Shown one piece after another: positions 8,768-17,297 of a stretch of 64,000 bases of DNA. The notes beneath the pieces are model-generated. The model saw only the letters and a program-made list of their open reading frames with translations, was not told the origin of the DNA and made no database searches. The DNA is from CAZJAT01 sp964544145 (GTDB lineage: Bacteria; Hydrothermota; 32-111), in assembly GCA_964544145.1 (NCBI GenBank), contig CAZJAT010000001.1:1-64000 (forward strand), written 5' to 3'. The first letter of the stretch is position 1. Every line of letters begins with the position of its first letter. The position numbers were made by a program, and so were the translations under genes.

Positions 8768-9509
8768 TGTTTAAACCTTTCAGCTTTGAAGCAGTCTTGC
8801 TGTCAGTTAAATTTATATGCATAGGGGTTATAGAAACATAATCATGTTCAATTGCCTGAAAATCCGTACCTTTCTTTTTCTTATATGTTGGTTCCTGGCC
8901 GCCTATCCAGTAATAACTTCTTCCTCTTGGGTCTGTTTTTTTTATTAATGTATCTGAATATACCCTTGAACCTAATTCCGTAATTTTAATACCTTTAATT
9001 TCATTAAAAGGTTTTGACGGTATATTTACATTAAGCAGTATTTTTTTTATTCTTGTTTTTATAACATAATTAATAATTGATGGTATCAGGTGCTCAGCAC
9101 TACTGAAATCATGATTACTAAATGCTGCTAATGAAAAAGCAATTGATGGTATTCCCATAAGGTGACCCTCCATAGCAGCAGCAACAGTTCCCGAATAAAA
9201 TATATCTTCTCCCATATTAGGTCCGTGATTTATTCCTGATAAAACCATATGTATTTTCTCATTCAGGAGACCATGTGTCGCAATAAGGACACAGTCAGTT
9301 GGAGTTCCGCTTATCATCCACTTTCTTTTACCTGTTTTGTTTATGCGCAGCGGATTTGTCAATGTCAGAGAATGACTGGTAGCTGATTGATTCCGGTCTG
9401 GTGCAACTACATAGACCCTGTGACCCATATCTTTAATTATATCAGATAATACATTAATCCCAAATGCATTGTAACCATCATCATTTGAAATCAGTACATT
9501 CATAGCCAT
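8757..9509 (-). CDS. surE: 5'/3'-nucleotidase SurE
   Basis: A metal-dependent nucleoside monophosphate phosphatase. The start holds the two metal aspartates in ISNDDGYNAFGI; VVAPDRNQSATSHSLT, SGTPTDCV and LSGINHGPNMGEDIFYSGTV are the other SurE signatures. Length (250 aa) is normal. GGAGG lies 4 nt before ATG 9509 and 10 nt before an in-frame ATG at 9503, so either may be used. It overlaps the upstream glycosyltransferase by 10 nt and pcm by 11 nt, indicating coupled translation. Confidence 0.96.
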   Translation of the reverse strand: MAMNVLISNDDGYNAFGINVLSDIIKDMGHRVYVVAPDRNQSATSHSLTLTNPLRINKTGKRKWMISGTPTDCVLIATHGLLNEKIHMVLSGINHGPNMGEDIFYSGTVAAAMEGHLMGIPSIAFSLAAFSNHDFSSAEHLIPSIINYVIKTRIKKILLNVNIPSKPFNEIKGIKITELGSRVYSDTLIKKTDPRGRSYYWIGGQEPTYKKKKGTDFQAIEHDYVSITPMHINLTDSKTASKLKGLNNVF

Positions 9510-10156
9510 AAGACCTCCAAAATCATTTTAATAAACCGAAGAGTATCAATAATCGGATTGATCTTAGATATCTCATCGCCGTAAATTGTTTTGACAGAAG
9601 CTTTTCCAATCTTCATATGCATTTTACCTGCTTTAATGAGCATTTCAGATTCCATTTGGAATCTGAAGGTTTTTATGGGTATCTGACTTACAGATTCAGT
9701 CCTAACCATTCTGAATCCCGATTGAGAATCATACGTTTTTCTATGTGCAGCAACAGATGTGACAAGAGTTGTTACCCTATTTGTTAAATATCTAATAACA
9801 GGCATATTGATAAGATTCATGTTTCTATGTCCTATAACTATATCATAACCTGTTTGATTAAGGAACTCATTAATATCTTCAGGCGAATGCTGACCATCAG
9901 CATCCATTAATAGTGCATATTCATAGTCAAGCTTCATCAGCATTATTCCGTCCAGTAATGTCTTTCCTTTGCCCTGATTCTTTTTATGTACATAAACCTT
10001 ATCCGCATATTTCTCCGCTATTAAAACCGTATTATCAGATGAACCATCATCATATACAATAATATGAGCATCTGAATTCATTCTTATCTGCTTAAGCAAT
10101 TTTCCGATATGACGCTCTTCATTGTATGCTGGAATAAGTATACCAAGTTTTTTCAT
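9500..10156 (-). CDS. Family 2 glycosyltransferase (short, DPM1-like)
   Basis: A 218-aa GT-A fold enzyme with LIPAYNEERHIGKLL, VYDDGSSDNT, NQGKGKTLLDGI and the metal-binding LLMDADGQHSPED motif. It lacks membrane helices at the C-terminus, unlike the DPM1-like gene at 17278-18240. It probably transfers a sugar to a lipid or glycan acceptor on the cytoplasmic face. The ATG overlaps the tsaB stop as ATGA. Donor and acceptor cannot be read from the sequence. Confidence 0.88.
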   Translation of the reverse strand: MKKLGILIPAYNEERHIGKLLKQIRMNSDAHIIVYDDGSSDNTVLIAEKYADKVYVHKKNQGKGKTLLDGIMLMKLDYEYALLMDADGQHSPEDINEFLNQTGYDIVIGHRNMNLINMPVIRYLTNRVTTLVTSVAAHRKTYDSQSGFRMVRTESVSQIPIKTFRFQMESEMLIKAGKMHMKIGKASVKTIYGDEISKINPIIDTLRFIKMILEVLWL

Positions 10157-10725
10157 AATTCTCCGCTGCCAAACATCATAAAAGCATTGTATAGATTTTT
10201 TGCATCCGGATGGAATATATTTTCATATTCAATGGAATTAACAATTGATTTATTAAGATATTTAACTCCCTCACCTATAACAATGCTTCCTGCTGTATAA
10301 TCCGGGATTAATTTTTCTTCTATCTGATTATATGGTACCAGAGATTTTATATCTCCATTGTTATTCTCATATCTCTTGAAATGATACATACCTTTTCTTG
10401 CCCTTAGTATAACTGATATATTCTTTCTCCTCAATTGTATTGCAAGAGCATCCAATGAGCTGATATTCACAATGTTATCTGCATTACCCAATAGAATTCC
10501 CTTTGCAAATGATATACCTATCCTGATACCTGTAATATATCCAGGTCCCTCAGATAAAATTAATTTATCTATTTTATCAATATTGAATTCGTTTATGACC
10601 CGGCTCATCATTTCAGGAAGGCATTTTATCATATCTTCATTGTCTTTCTTTATTAATATTTCTCTGTCACCTTCTATTGCATATAAAGAGCATTGCCTTG
10701 TCACAGTTGATAATGATAATATCAT
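10153..10725 (-). CDS. tsaB: tRNA threonylcarbamoyladenosine biosynthesis protein TsaB
   Basis: TsaB is the non-catalytic partner of TsaD in making t6A37 of tRNAs that read ANN codons. The 190-aa ASKHA-fold protein opens MILSLSTVTRQCSLYAI and has LSEGPGYITGIRIGISFAKG, the counterpart of GPGSFTGLRIG. It is shorter than the Escherichia coli protein. ATGA overlap with tsaE and GAGG upstream show translational coupling. tsaD is not in the window. Confidence 0.93.
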   Translation of the reverse strand: MILSLSTVTRQCSLYAIEGDREILIKKDNEDMIKCLPEMMSRVINEFNIDKIDKLILSEGPGYITGIRIGISFAKGILLGNADNIVNISSLDALAIQLRRKNISVILRARKGMYHFKRYENNNGDIKSLVPYNQIEEKLIPDYTAGSIVIGEGVKYLNKSIVNSIEYENIFHPDAKNLYNAFMMFGSGEL

Positions 10726-11138
10726 ATTTTAGCCTCTGCTGTATGAACAATCCCATCCGTTGTGAAATGAACAGATGCAATTGTATATGGTTCCAATTCT
10801 CCCTCAATGTCTACATATGGCCATTCTATAAATGTATAATCCGCTTTTTCTATGTAATCATATATGTTAATTTCTTCTGCAGCTTTTTTGTTTAATCTGT
10901 AAAAATCTGCATGAGCAATGATTGCTGAGCATGAATTATAAATGTGCACAATATTGAATGAAGGACTGGCAGTATTGAATATCTTATATCTGGAAGCAAA
11001 ATATCTTACAAATGTTGTTTTCCCTGACCCAAGATCGCCGTATAAAAGTACTACAGAGCCTCTCTTCAGATTATCTACGGCAAAATTAACAAGCTGGCTA
11101 ATGTCATTTTCATTTTGCATTATAAATGTTTTCTGCAT
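10722..11138 (-). CDS. tsaE: tRNA threonylcarbamoyladenosine biosynthesis ATPase TsaE
   Basis: A small P-loop ATPase that drives turnover of the TsaB-TsaD complex. The Walker A motif is LLYGDLGSGKTTFVRYFA, preceded by LKRGSVV, and HADFYRL and FIEWPY follow as expected. Length (138 aa) is usual. GGAG lies 4 nt before ATG 11138. It overlaps coaX by 29 nt and tsaB by 4 nt. Confidence 0.95.
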   Translation of the reverse strand: MQKTFIMQNENDISQLVNFAVDNLKRGSVVLLYGDLGSGKTTFVRYFASRYKIFNTASPSFNIVHIYNSCSAIIAHADFYRLNKKAAEEINIYDYIEKADYTFIEWPYVDIEGELEPYTIASVHFTTDGIVHTAEAKI

Positions 11139-11820
11139 ATAACTCCATACCTGAAAATATTAAATCACTGTTTATTTCGATATTAGCTATGAAATCCTTT
11201 AATCTTAGAGCATTGCCGCCTGTAGCAATTATGCTGAAACTTTTCTCAAATTCGCTCATCAATCCTGCATAATTGATTACAGTAATAAGCCACTGTCCAT
11301 ATATTCCTTGTGTTACTGCTTCCTTTGTACTTGTACCAGTTATAATTCCACTGAATTGTGGTTCATAGTAAGGTATTTTTTCTGTGTGTTCGCAGATTGC
11401 CTTATGCAGAGTGTGCAGACCCGGAGTGATAAGTCCGCCAAAATGATACCCATCTGAATCTATATAATCGAATGTATCAGCAGTGCCCAAATCCATTATT
11501 ACAGACGGATACAACCCCCTTTGCTGAATAAAATAAATACTCATCATTCGGTCTATTCCGATATCATCAATACTATATTTGCTGTTAATCATGTTTAATG
11601 ATTTCCTCATATATAATATTTCTGCAAAATTTCCCAGCTTATCATTTACTTGTTTCTCATTTTCAGAATTAACTGATATAGCATAAATCTTATTTACATT
11701 AGCACTCATTAAATACTTTTCCATATTAATGATCTCATACATCACTTTCCATTCATGGTCTTCTCTGTATGCCATTGCTATTCGTGAATTACCTATATTT
11801 AAATATGCATTATTAGTCAT
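11110..11820 (-). CDS. coaX: Type III pantothenate kinase (motif-1 Asp replaced)
   Basis: Phosphorylates pantothenate, the first step of coenzyme A synthesis. Family motifs visible in the 236-aa protein are GIDRMM, the catalytic-aspartate motif IMDLGTADTFD, GGLITPGL and IATGGNA. Motif 1, usually D-x-GN-S/T, reads NIGNSR, so the aspartate of the phosphate/metal loop is an asparagine. Whether this lowers activity is unknown; other motifs are intact, so I keep the assignment. It overlaps the upstream Rossmann-DUF2520 gene by 8 nt, a pairing that may place both in CoA metabolism. Confidence 0.85.
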   Translation of the reverse strand: MTNNAYLNIGNSRIAMAYREDHEWKVMYEIINMEKYLMSANVNKIYAISVNSENEKQVNDKLGNFAEILYMRKSLNMINSKYSIDDIGIDRMMSIYFIQQRGLYPSVIMDLGTADTFDYIDSDGYHFGGLITPGLHTLHKAICEHTEKIPYYEPQFSGIITGTSTKEAVTQGIYGQWLITVINYAGLMSEFEKSFSIIATGGNALRLKDFIANIEINSDLIFSGMELYAENIYNAK

Positions 11821-12646
11821 TTATCAGTTTCTCCATTTCATCAATTCCGGGAATATGCATATCCTTTATATAATCTATGTTTCTCTTTATGAGTAAACGG
11901 TAAATATCCTTTAATTCCTCATCTTTAATTGCATTTAAATGATTTTTAATGACTTCAATATCACCTCTCATAACAGGTCCTGTGAGTGATTGAGAAATTC
12001 CCTTCTTAGTTATATTGTCCACTGTTTTTTGCATCATAGGATAAAGTACGTGTTCAATATTCTGATTTGATAAACCAGACTCATTTATCAGTTCAGATGC
12101 TATTTTCATCATTATTACAATAAAATTGCTTGCAAAAATGCAGGATAAATGATACAAATAACGGTTAAATTTTTCATCAGGTATGATGTAATTACAATTA
12201 AACTCATCACAGAATTCATCTACAAATGATTTTGAACCTCTGAACTGCACTGAGAAATAAATTCCATTGAGTGATTCACGATTTCCCTTACTGTCTGAAA
12301 ACGTCTGAATTGGGTGCATTAATATAAGATTTTTGCTGTGCTTATGTCTTTTCTCAGCCTCTGCCATACTCACTGTTGCACTCATTATAACTATATTGCC
12401 CTCAAATTCATTGCTAATCTCTCCCATTACGGCAAGCACTTTCTGATCAATAACAGTAATGAATATTGTATCTGCATCCTTTATTTCATTTATATTGAAA
12501 ACCGGGAAAACAGTCTTCTTATCCATTTCATTTGTTACTTTTGTTTTATCCCTGTCATATATGTATATCATTGTATTTTCCACAGTTCTGTAAGCATTGA
12601 GCAGTGTACGGCCTACTTTGCCCAAACCGATAATATATATCTTCAT
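11813..12646 (-). CDS. Rossmann + DUF2520 oxidoreductase-like protein
   Basis: The 277-aa protein begins with an NADP-binding IIGLGKVGRTLL motif and resembles pyrroline-5-carboxylate or ketopantoate reductases at the N-terminus. The second half has the DUF2520 features LMHPIQTFSD (near 103), CIFASNFIVIMM and LTGPVMRGD. No reaction has been firmly assigned to this family. Its coupling with coaX is suggestive of a ketopantoate-reductase-like role, which is inference. The ATG overlaps the hflX stop by 4 nt. Confidence 0.78.
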   Translation of the reverse strand: MKIYIIGLGKVGRTLLNAYRTVENTMIYIYDRDKTKVTNEMDKKTVFPVFNINEIKDADTIFITVIDQKVLAVMGEISNEFEGNIVIMSATVSMAEAEKRHKHSKNLILMHPIQTFSDSKGNRESLNGIYFSVQFRGSKSFVDEFCDEFNCNYIIPDEKFNRYLYHLSCIFASNFIVIMMKIASELINESGLSNQNIEHVLYPMMQKTVDNITKKGISQSLTGPVMRGDIEVIKNHLNAIKDEELKDIYRLLIKRNIDYIKDMHIPGIDEMEKLIND

Positions 12647-13881
12647 TTTTCCTCCAATTCATAATATTTCTTATATTCAGCATAGTCATTCTGTTTTAAA
12701 TATACATCCAGATCCATTCCATCTTCCGTTTCATTCTGCATGTTTATTATGCCATGAGAAATAAGATAATTAATCTCATCAGAATTACTGTAAGGTATAA
12801 GTTTTCTTATGCAATTGAGACTTGCTAAGTATTTGTCAATAATCATTTTTCTCAATAATTCCATGTTATATCCGCTTTTTGCACTTATAAAAAGAGCATT
12901 CGCATACAGCTCCTTAATATGATTCATCCTTTCCCCAGGGACAGTCATATCTGTTTTATTAAACACATATATAATGTCTGATTTTTCACCATCCAATGAA
13001 TTCATTATATTATTAACATCACTTATTATTAATTCTGCATATGGATCCGAAATGTCGGTTATTACAAGTTTTAAATTGCTGTGAATCGCTTCTGATAATG
13101 TTAATTCAAATGACTGTATTAGTTCATGTGGCAATTCTCCCAAAAATCCCACTGTATCAGTCAATACAATATCTCTGTAAAGACGCCTTGATGTAGTATC
13201 CAATGTAGTGAACATCTGGTCGCGGACAATGACATTATTATTGGTTAGATAATTCATTATAGTTGATTTACCGGCATTTGTATATCCTAATAATGAAACG
13301 GTGAAAATATTTTCTCTGTTTTTATATCTGATTTCATTATCCTGCGAATATTTTGACAATTTTCTTTTTAGGATATCAACCCTATTTAGTATCTTACGTC
13401 TGTCAAGTTCTAATTTCTTTTCGCCCGGTCCTCTTGTACCTATCCCTCCTCCTGTTCTTGACATCAATATTCCCTTCCCCGTTAGTCGGGGAAGCATATA
13501 CGAATATTGAGCCAATTCAGTTTCTATTTTTGATATATTAGTTTTTGCATTCTTAGCAAATATATCCAATATCAGCTCATTCCTATCAATAACCTTTGTC
13601 TTCCATTCAGATTCCAGATTTCTCAATTGCACCGGTGAAAGCGGAATAGACATAATTACAAGGTCAATATTGAATTCTTGCACAAAAACTGCGACTTCTT
13701 CCACCTTTCCCTTGCCTATAAATGTTGCCGGATTTATATCTTCAATTTTTTGAATAATTGTTTCAAATACGTCAAGATTTGCTGTTTCAGCTAATAATTT
13801 CATTTCATTCATTCTTCTATCAAGACTTATTGTTTCAGCATGTTTGCTGAATGCTCCGACAATTAAACATTTTTCTTTCAT
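12643..13881 (-). CDS. hflX: Ribosome-associated GTPase HflX
   Basis: HflX binds the 50S subunit and splits or rescues stalled ribosomes. After MKEKCLIVGAF the 412-aa protein has the HflX N-domain (FIGKGKVEEV, PLSPVQLRNLE, VIDRNELILDIF, GGIGTRGPGEKKLELDRR) and then the GTPase motifs SLLGYTNAGKSTIMN, FTTLDTTSRR, LTDTVGFLGELPH and FNKTD. A longer open frame adds 63 cysteine-rich residues up to 14070, but ATG 13881 forms an ATGA overlap with the upstream stop and matches the family start. Confidence 0.95.
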   Translation of the reverse strand: MKEKCLIVGAFSKHAETISLDRRMNEMKLLAETANLDVFETIIQKIEDINPATFIGKGKVEEVAVFVQEFNIDLVIMSIPLSPVQLRNLESEWKTKVIDRNELILDIFAKNAKTNISKIETELAQYSYMLPRLTGKGILMSRTGGGIGTRGPGEKKLELDRRKILNRVDILKRKLSKYSQDNEIRYKNRENIFTVSLLGYTNAGKSTIMNYLTNNNVIVRDQMFTTLDTTSRRLYRDIVLTDTVGFLGELPHELIQSFELTLSEAIHSNLKLVITDISDPYAELIISDVNNIMNSLDGEKSDIIYVFNKTDMTVPGERMNHIKELYANALFISAKSGYNMELLRKMIIDKYLASLNCIRKLIPYSNSDEINYLISHGIINMQNETEDGMDLDVYLKQNDYAEYKKYYELEEK

Positions 13882-14489
13882 ATCTTTGACTTCATTATTG
13901 GAAATATGATGCTCGCAAGTATGGCAATGCCGCCAATCAATGCCCCCCAGATTCCCATTACACTCAGCAGACTGACAATCACTCCTGCAATAAGCACACC
14001 TATCATTATAGATAAGATTGAGTGCTTCATTTTTATATTGAATATTACTGCAGCAGCAGATCCGGTCCATGCACCTGTAATCGGTAAAGGTATTGCGACA
14101 AATGCTATTAGTCCCAACATTTTATATTTCTCAACTTGTTGTGACCGGGATTTTGTTTGTTCAAAAAATCGGTCGAATAATTTCTTTGTTAATGACCACC
14201 GGGAGAATATCTTATAAAGCTTTTCCAAAAACAGCAGTATGGGAATAACCGGAAGCATATTTCCTATAACACTTAGTATATATGCATGAAATATATTCAT
14301 GTGAAATATATTAACTGCAACAGGTATACTGCCTCTTAATTCGAATATTGGAAGCATTGAAATTAGTATAACAATGATCCATGAAGGAATATTCCTATGT
14401 TCAAAATATGCAATTGTTGATGATTTCATATCTGCAAATATTAATACAAAAAGCAGTAAAATAATAATTGTTATAATAATTTTCTTCAT
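13878..14489 (-). CDS. Small multidrug-export-family (Sm_multidrug_ex) membrane protein
   Basis: About 203 aa with four or five predicted membrane helices. The family signatures are MLPIFELRGSIPVA near residue 45 and a later IPLPITGAWTGSAAA near 135, with a basic amphipathic stretch (KKLFDRFFEQTKSRSQQVEKYK) between. Function is not firmly known; the multidrug label is inherited. ATG 14489 is chosen because it follows the ispF stop by one base; the longer frame would read into ispF. It ends with an ATGA overlap with hflX. Confidence 0.8.
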   Translation of the reverse strand: MKKIIITIIILLLFVLIFADMKSSTIAYFEHRNIPSWIIVILISMLPIFELRGSIPVAVNIFHMNIFHAYILSVIGNMLPVIPILLFLEKLYKIFSRWSLTKKLFDRFFEQTKSRSQQVEKYKMLGLIAFVAIPLPITGAWTGSAAAVIFNIKMKHSILSIMIGVLIAGVIVSLLSVMGIWGALIGGIAILASIIFPIMKSKI

Positions 14490-14490
14490 A

Positions 14491-14949
14491 TTATTCACAC
14501 AGTGCAACTGCAACAGCAGCAATACCTTCATTCCGTCCGGTAAAACCCATATATTCGGTAGTAGTGGCTTTTACAGAAACGTTATCTATATCAATATCTA
14601 AGGTTTTTGCAATATTTTCCCTCATTTTGTCTGTATATTGAGCTAATTTTGGTTTTTGGCAAATAATTACAGAATCAATATTCATAATTTTAAATTTGTG
14701 TTTTTTATGGAGCTTGGTCATCAATTCCATGGAATCAGCATTTTTGTATTTTTCATCATCATCAGGGAAATGCTTTCCAATATCTCCCAATGCATATGAA
14801 CCTAACAGGGCATCCATGATAGCATGAACCAGCACATCAGCATCTGAATGACCTTTAAGTCCCATAATATATTCTATATGTACTCCGCCGAGAACCAATT
14901 TAATGTTTTTTTCAAATTTGTGCGCATCAATTCCGATTCCAATTCTCAT
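14491..14949 (-). CDS. ispF: 2-C-methyl-D-erythritol 2,4-cyclodiphosphate synthase
   Basis: Fifth enzyme of the non-mevalonate isoprenoid pathway. Zinc and substrate residues are in GIGIDAHKF (D8, H10) and LKGHSDADVLVHAIMDALLG; DIGKHFPDDD and TTTEYMGFTGRNEGIAA complete the pattern. Length (152 aa) is normal. GGAG precedes ATG 14949, which overlaps the ispD stop by 4 nt. Confidence 0.97.
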   Translation of the reverse strand: MRIGIGIDAHKFEKNIKLVLGGVHIEYIMGLKGHSDADVLVHAIMDALLGSYALGDIGKHFPDDDEKYKNADSMELMTKLHKKHKFKIMNIDSVIICQKPKLAQYTDKMRENIAKTLDIDIDNVSVKATTTEYMGFTGRNEGIAAVAVALCE

Positions 14950-15608
14950 AATTTCTCCTTTGATATATACTCTGCCCTCATTATATCATCAGGTGATGTG
15001 ATCTTGATATTGTTTACATCGCCGTCAATTATTATAATTTTACCACCTAAGTGTGAAATGTACTCTGCTTCATCCGTAAACAGTAAATCATTCTCAAAAC
15101 ATTGCTTCATCGCCTTTTTCAAATCGCTTGCAGCACAAAACTGAGGAGTTTGAATAAGGTAAACATTATCCCTGTTTACCAGTTCTGTCCTGTCATCATT
15201 CCTTATTCTTACAGTTTCATTAGGTATCAATGCAGGAAGAACAATACTATTTTCCCTGTAATTTTCTATAAGTAGATTTAGAGTATTTTTTGAAAGGAAA
15301 GGTCTGGCTCCGTCATGTACCATTACATATTCACTTTTTGACTGAACAAGTGCATTATATACTGAATGGGCTCGTTCTTTTCCGCCTTTTACAAGAATTG
15401 TGTTATGCGGAAGATCAATTGTGTTGAATAGCTCAATGTCATCCTCTGATACTGCAATTATTATATTGCCAATATTCTCCATATGTCTGAAACAATTTAC
15501 AGTTAATTCAATAATAGGTTTACTGTTAAGCATGAAAAATTGTTTTTTTATCTTGTTTTTAAAACGCTTTGACTGCCCAGCAGCAGGTATTATTATGTCA
15601 ATTTTCAT
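14946..15608 (-). CDS. ispD: 2-C-methyl-D-erythritol 4-phosphate cytidylyltransferase
   Basis: Third enzyme of the same isoprenoid pathway, forming CDP-ME. Motifs are IPAAGQSKRFKNKIKKQF, VHDGARPF and IQTPQFC. An upstream in-frame ATG at 15614 abuts GGAGG with no gap; ATG 15608 has 6 nt spacing, so I start there (220 aa). The yacL-like-ispD-ispF order echoes Bacillus. The gene overlaps its upstream neighbour by 11 nt. Confidence 0.96.
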   Translation of the reverse strand: MKIDIIIPAAGQSKRFKNKIKKQFFMLNSKPIIELTVNCFRHMENIGNIIIAVSEDDIELFNTIDLPHNTILVKGGKERAHSVYNALVQSKSEYVMVHDGARPFLSKNTLNLLIENYRENSIVLPALIPNETVRIRNDDRTELVNRDNVYLIQTPQFCAASDLKKAMKQCFENDLLFTDEAEYISHLGGKIIIIDGDVNNIKITSPDDIMRAEYISKEKL

Positions 15609-16314
15609 TATCATCCTCCAGAATCAATTCGGTTTTATCCTTAATCTGAAGAACATTCTCTATCCTACCCCTGTATATATTCCCATGAACAGCCCTGCTG
15701 GATTTTAAAAATACATGGACATTTTCAGTAATCACACCCTGCACTTCATTCTGCTGATTTTTAATTACTACATAATGAACATATTCGCCCTTTTTATACT
15801 GTTTATTATCAGCCAATAAGATGCCTAAATTAATACTTTTGACTTTGAATATTTTCAATAGATTCTCGGATGCCTTCTCTTCAGAAAAAATAAGCATATG
15901 ATTGTTATCAAATGCATATTTGAAATATGAAGTTATATTATCCTCACAATTAATTTCTTTCAATATCATATTTCTCTTCAGGAATTCAATATTCATAAGT
16001 GCATAATCACTTGGCAGACCACTATCACCAGCAGATTTAATCATTGAATCGATGAATGATTTTGAAACAAGGAAATTTCCGGTAATACTTCTTGATTGAA
16101 TTAGAACACTTATCGGGTGTTTTCTTAAAGCAGTTGATGTAAGAACAATATTATTTTCTTCATCCGATTTATTCACTTTAGCTGATTTATTAGCTCTATT
16201 TGAAAATAATGTTATTAGTATTCCTAAACCTAATAATGCTGCCGCATAAGTATAATATTTAAATATAATAAGTAAAAAAGCAGTGAGCAATGTAATCATT
16301 AAAGCATAAATCAT
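15598..16314 (-). CDS. YacL-like membrane PIN-TRAM protein with degenerate PIN domain
   Basis: Two membrane helices occupy about residues 1-40, then a linker, a PIN-like region (about 55-165) and a TRAM-like end (about 170-230). The alignment to YacL is clearest at the end: KSINLGILLADN, KKGEYVHYVVIKNQQNEVQGV and RGRIENVLQIKDKTELIL correspond to YacL's N-x-L-A, PGE, QGVGYL and VLQT-GRMIFA blocks. The YacL LDTSVIIDGR motif is replaced by LTSTALRKHPIS, so the PIN acidic residues seem lost and nuclease activity is doubtful. Position before ispD matches Bacillus yacL. The ATG overlaps the previous stop. Confidence 0.65.
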   Translation of the reverse strand: MIYALMITLLTAFLLIIFKYYTYAAALLGLGILITLFSNRANKSAKVNKSDEENNIVLTSTALRKHPISVLIQSRSITGNFLVSKSFIDSMIKSAGDSGLPSDYALMNIEFLKRNMILKEINCEDNITSYFKYAFDNNHMLIFSEEKASENLLKIFKVKSINLGILLADNKQYKKGEYVHYVVIKNQQNEVQGVITENVHVFLKSSRAVHGNIYRGRIENVLQIKDKTELILEDDNEN

Positions 16315-17297
16315 AATAACTCCATAATTTTTTCTTCCATTTCATCAATGGTTTCCACAATATCATCTTTATTCAAAATTTCTCTAGCTGCATTGGAGTT
16401 TAGAGATAAAACTCTTTTACAGTATCTCCTGAACATAATCAGTTTATGGCTGCCTTCCATTGATTCTCTCTTTGTTGAAATACATATATCAGCATCACGA
16501 ATTGTATCAGGCAAATATTCAAAATTTATTCTCCCTGTAAATACAGCATTTTGATGCCTACTCTGCAATTCAGCAATATCATCAGAGTGACCAATCACAA
16601 TGAATTTAATCTTGTCTGTCCTTTTTCCCAATTTTCTCATCAATTCAGTAAGATAGTCAAAACCTTGGCGTTCAGTCATCAATCCCACCCATAATACTAT
16701 GATTTCATCGGCTTCCCTGAATGATGCAATATGTTTCTCAACAGGCGGATAATATTCGTCATTTATCATTTTTTTATTGTGGACATTGACTGCATCATAG
16801 TTGAATTTTGTATTTGTTATGATTAGCCCTGCTTTATTTTCAATTCGATATTCAATTGATTTAATGAAATAATTGATTAGAGGTATCTTTGCTAATATAG
16901 TATATGTTTTCATCTCACCAATAAGGGAACCTTGATAATCAAGAATAAATGGAATTTTTCTTAATGATTTTAATATCATTGCAACAATTCCAGCTTCATG
17001 GGTAAATGCTATAATGTATCTGAATCTCTTTTTCCTGAGTTCAATTAATGTCTTTCGTAATACAAGAAAATCAAGTAGAAATTTTTTTAAATTAAAACCA
17101 ATATAATCATTGCTGTCAAATGAACTGCTGAAAGCTCTTATTGTATCAATTCCCCTTCGTTCTCTTCCTCCGCCATAGCATATAAGTTTATTTATATGTA
17201 AACTGTTCATCACATTTTCAATTCTTATATGACACCCTCTGTCATTAAAGAATGCAGTTGTGGAAATTGCTAAAAATTCATTTCTGTTCAGGTGCAT
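16311..17297 (-). CDS. GT4-type glycosyltransferase
   Basis: About 328 aa with a GT-B layout. The N-terminal half begins LAISTTAFFNDRGCHIRIENV, common in this GT4 group, with DYQGSLIGE in the middle. The C-terminal half holds VLWVGLMTERQGFDYL, FIVIGHSD and VFTGRINFEYLPDTIRDADICIS. The expected E-x7-E appears only as a weak SMEGSHKLIMF match. A TTG at 17342 opens the longer frame, but ATG 17297 fits homologues better. It overlaps the DPM1-like gene by 20 nt, so both may act on one lipid-linked glycan. Confidence 0.82.
   Translation of the reverse strand: MHLNRNEFLAISTTAFFNDRGCHIRIENVMNSLHINKLICYGGGRERRGIDTIRAFSSSFDSNDYIGFNLKKFLLDFLVLRKTLIELRKKRFRYIIAFTHEAGIVAMILKSLRKIPFILDYQGSLIGEMKTYTILAKIPLINYFIKSIEYRIENKAGLIITNTKFNYDAVNVHNKKMINDEYYPPVEKHIASFREADEIIVLWVGLMTERQGFDYLTELMRKLGKRTDKIKFIVIGHSDDIAELQSRHQNAVFTGRINFEYLPDTIRDADICISTKRESMEGSHKLIMFRRYCKRVLSLNSNAAREILNKDDIVETIDEMEEKIMELL

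Noticed and set aside
13882..14070. Cysteine-rich 63-residue extension at the HflX N-terminus
   Set aside because: It is frame read-through over the upstream gene; ATG 13881 forms an ATGA overlap and matches the family start.
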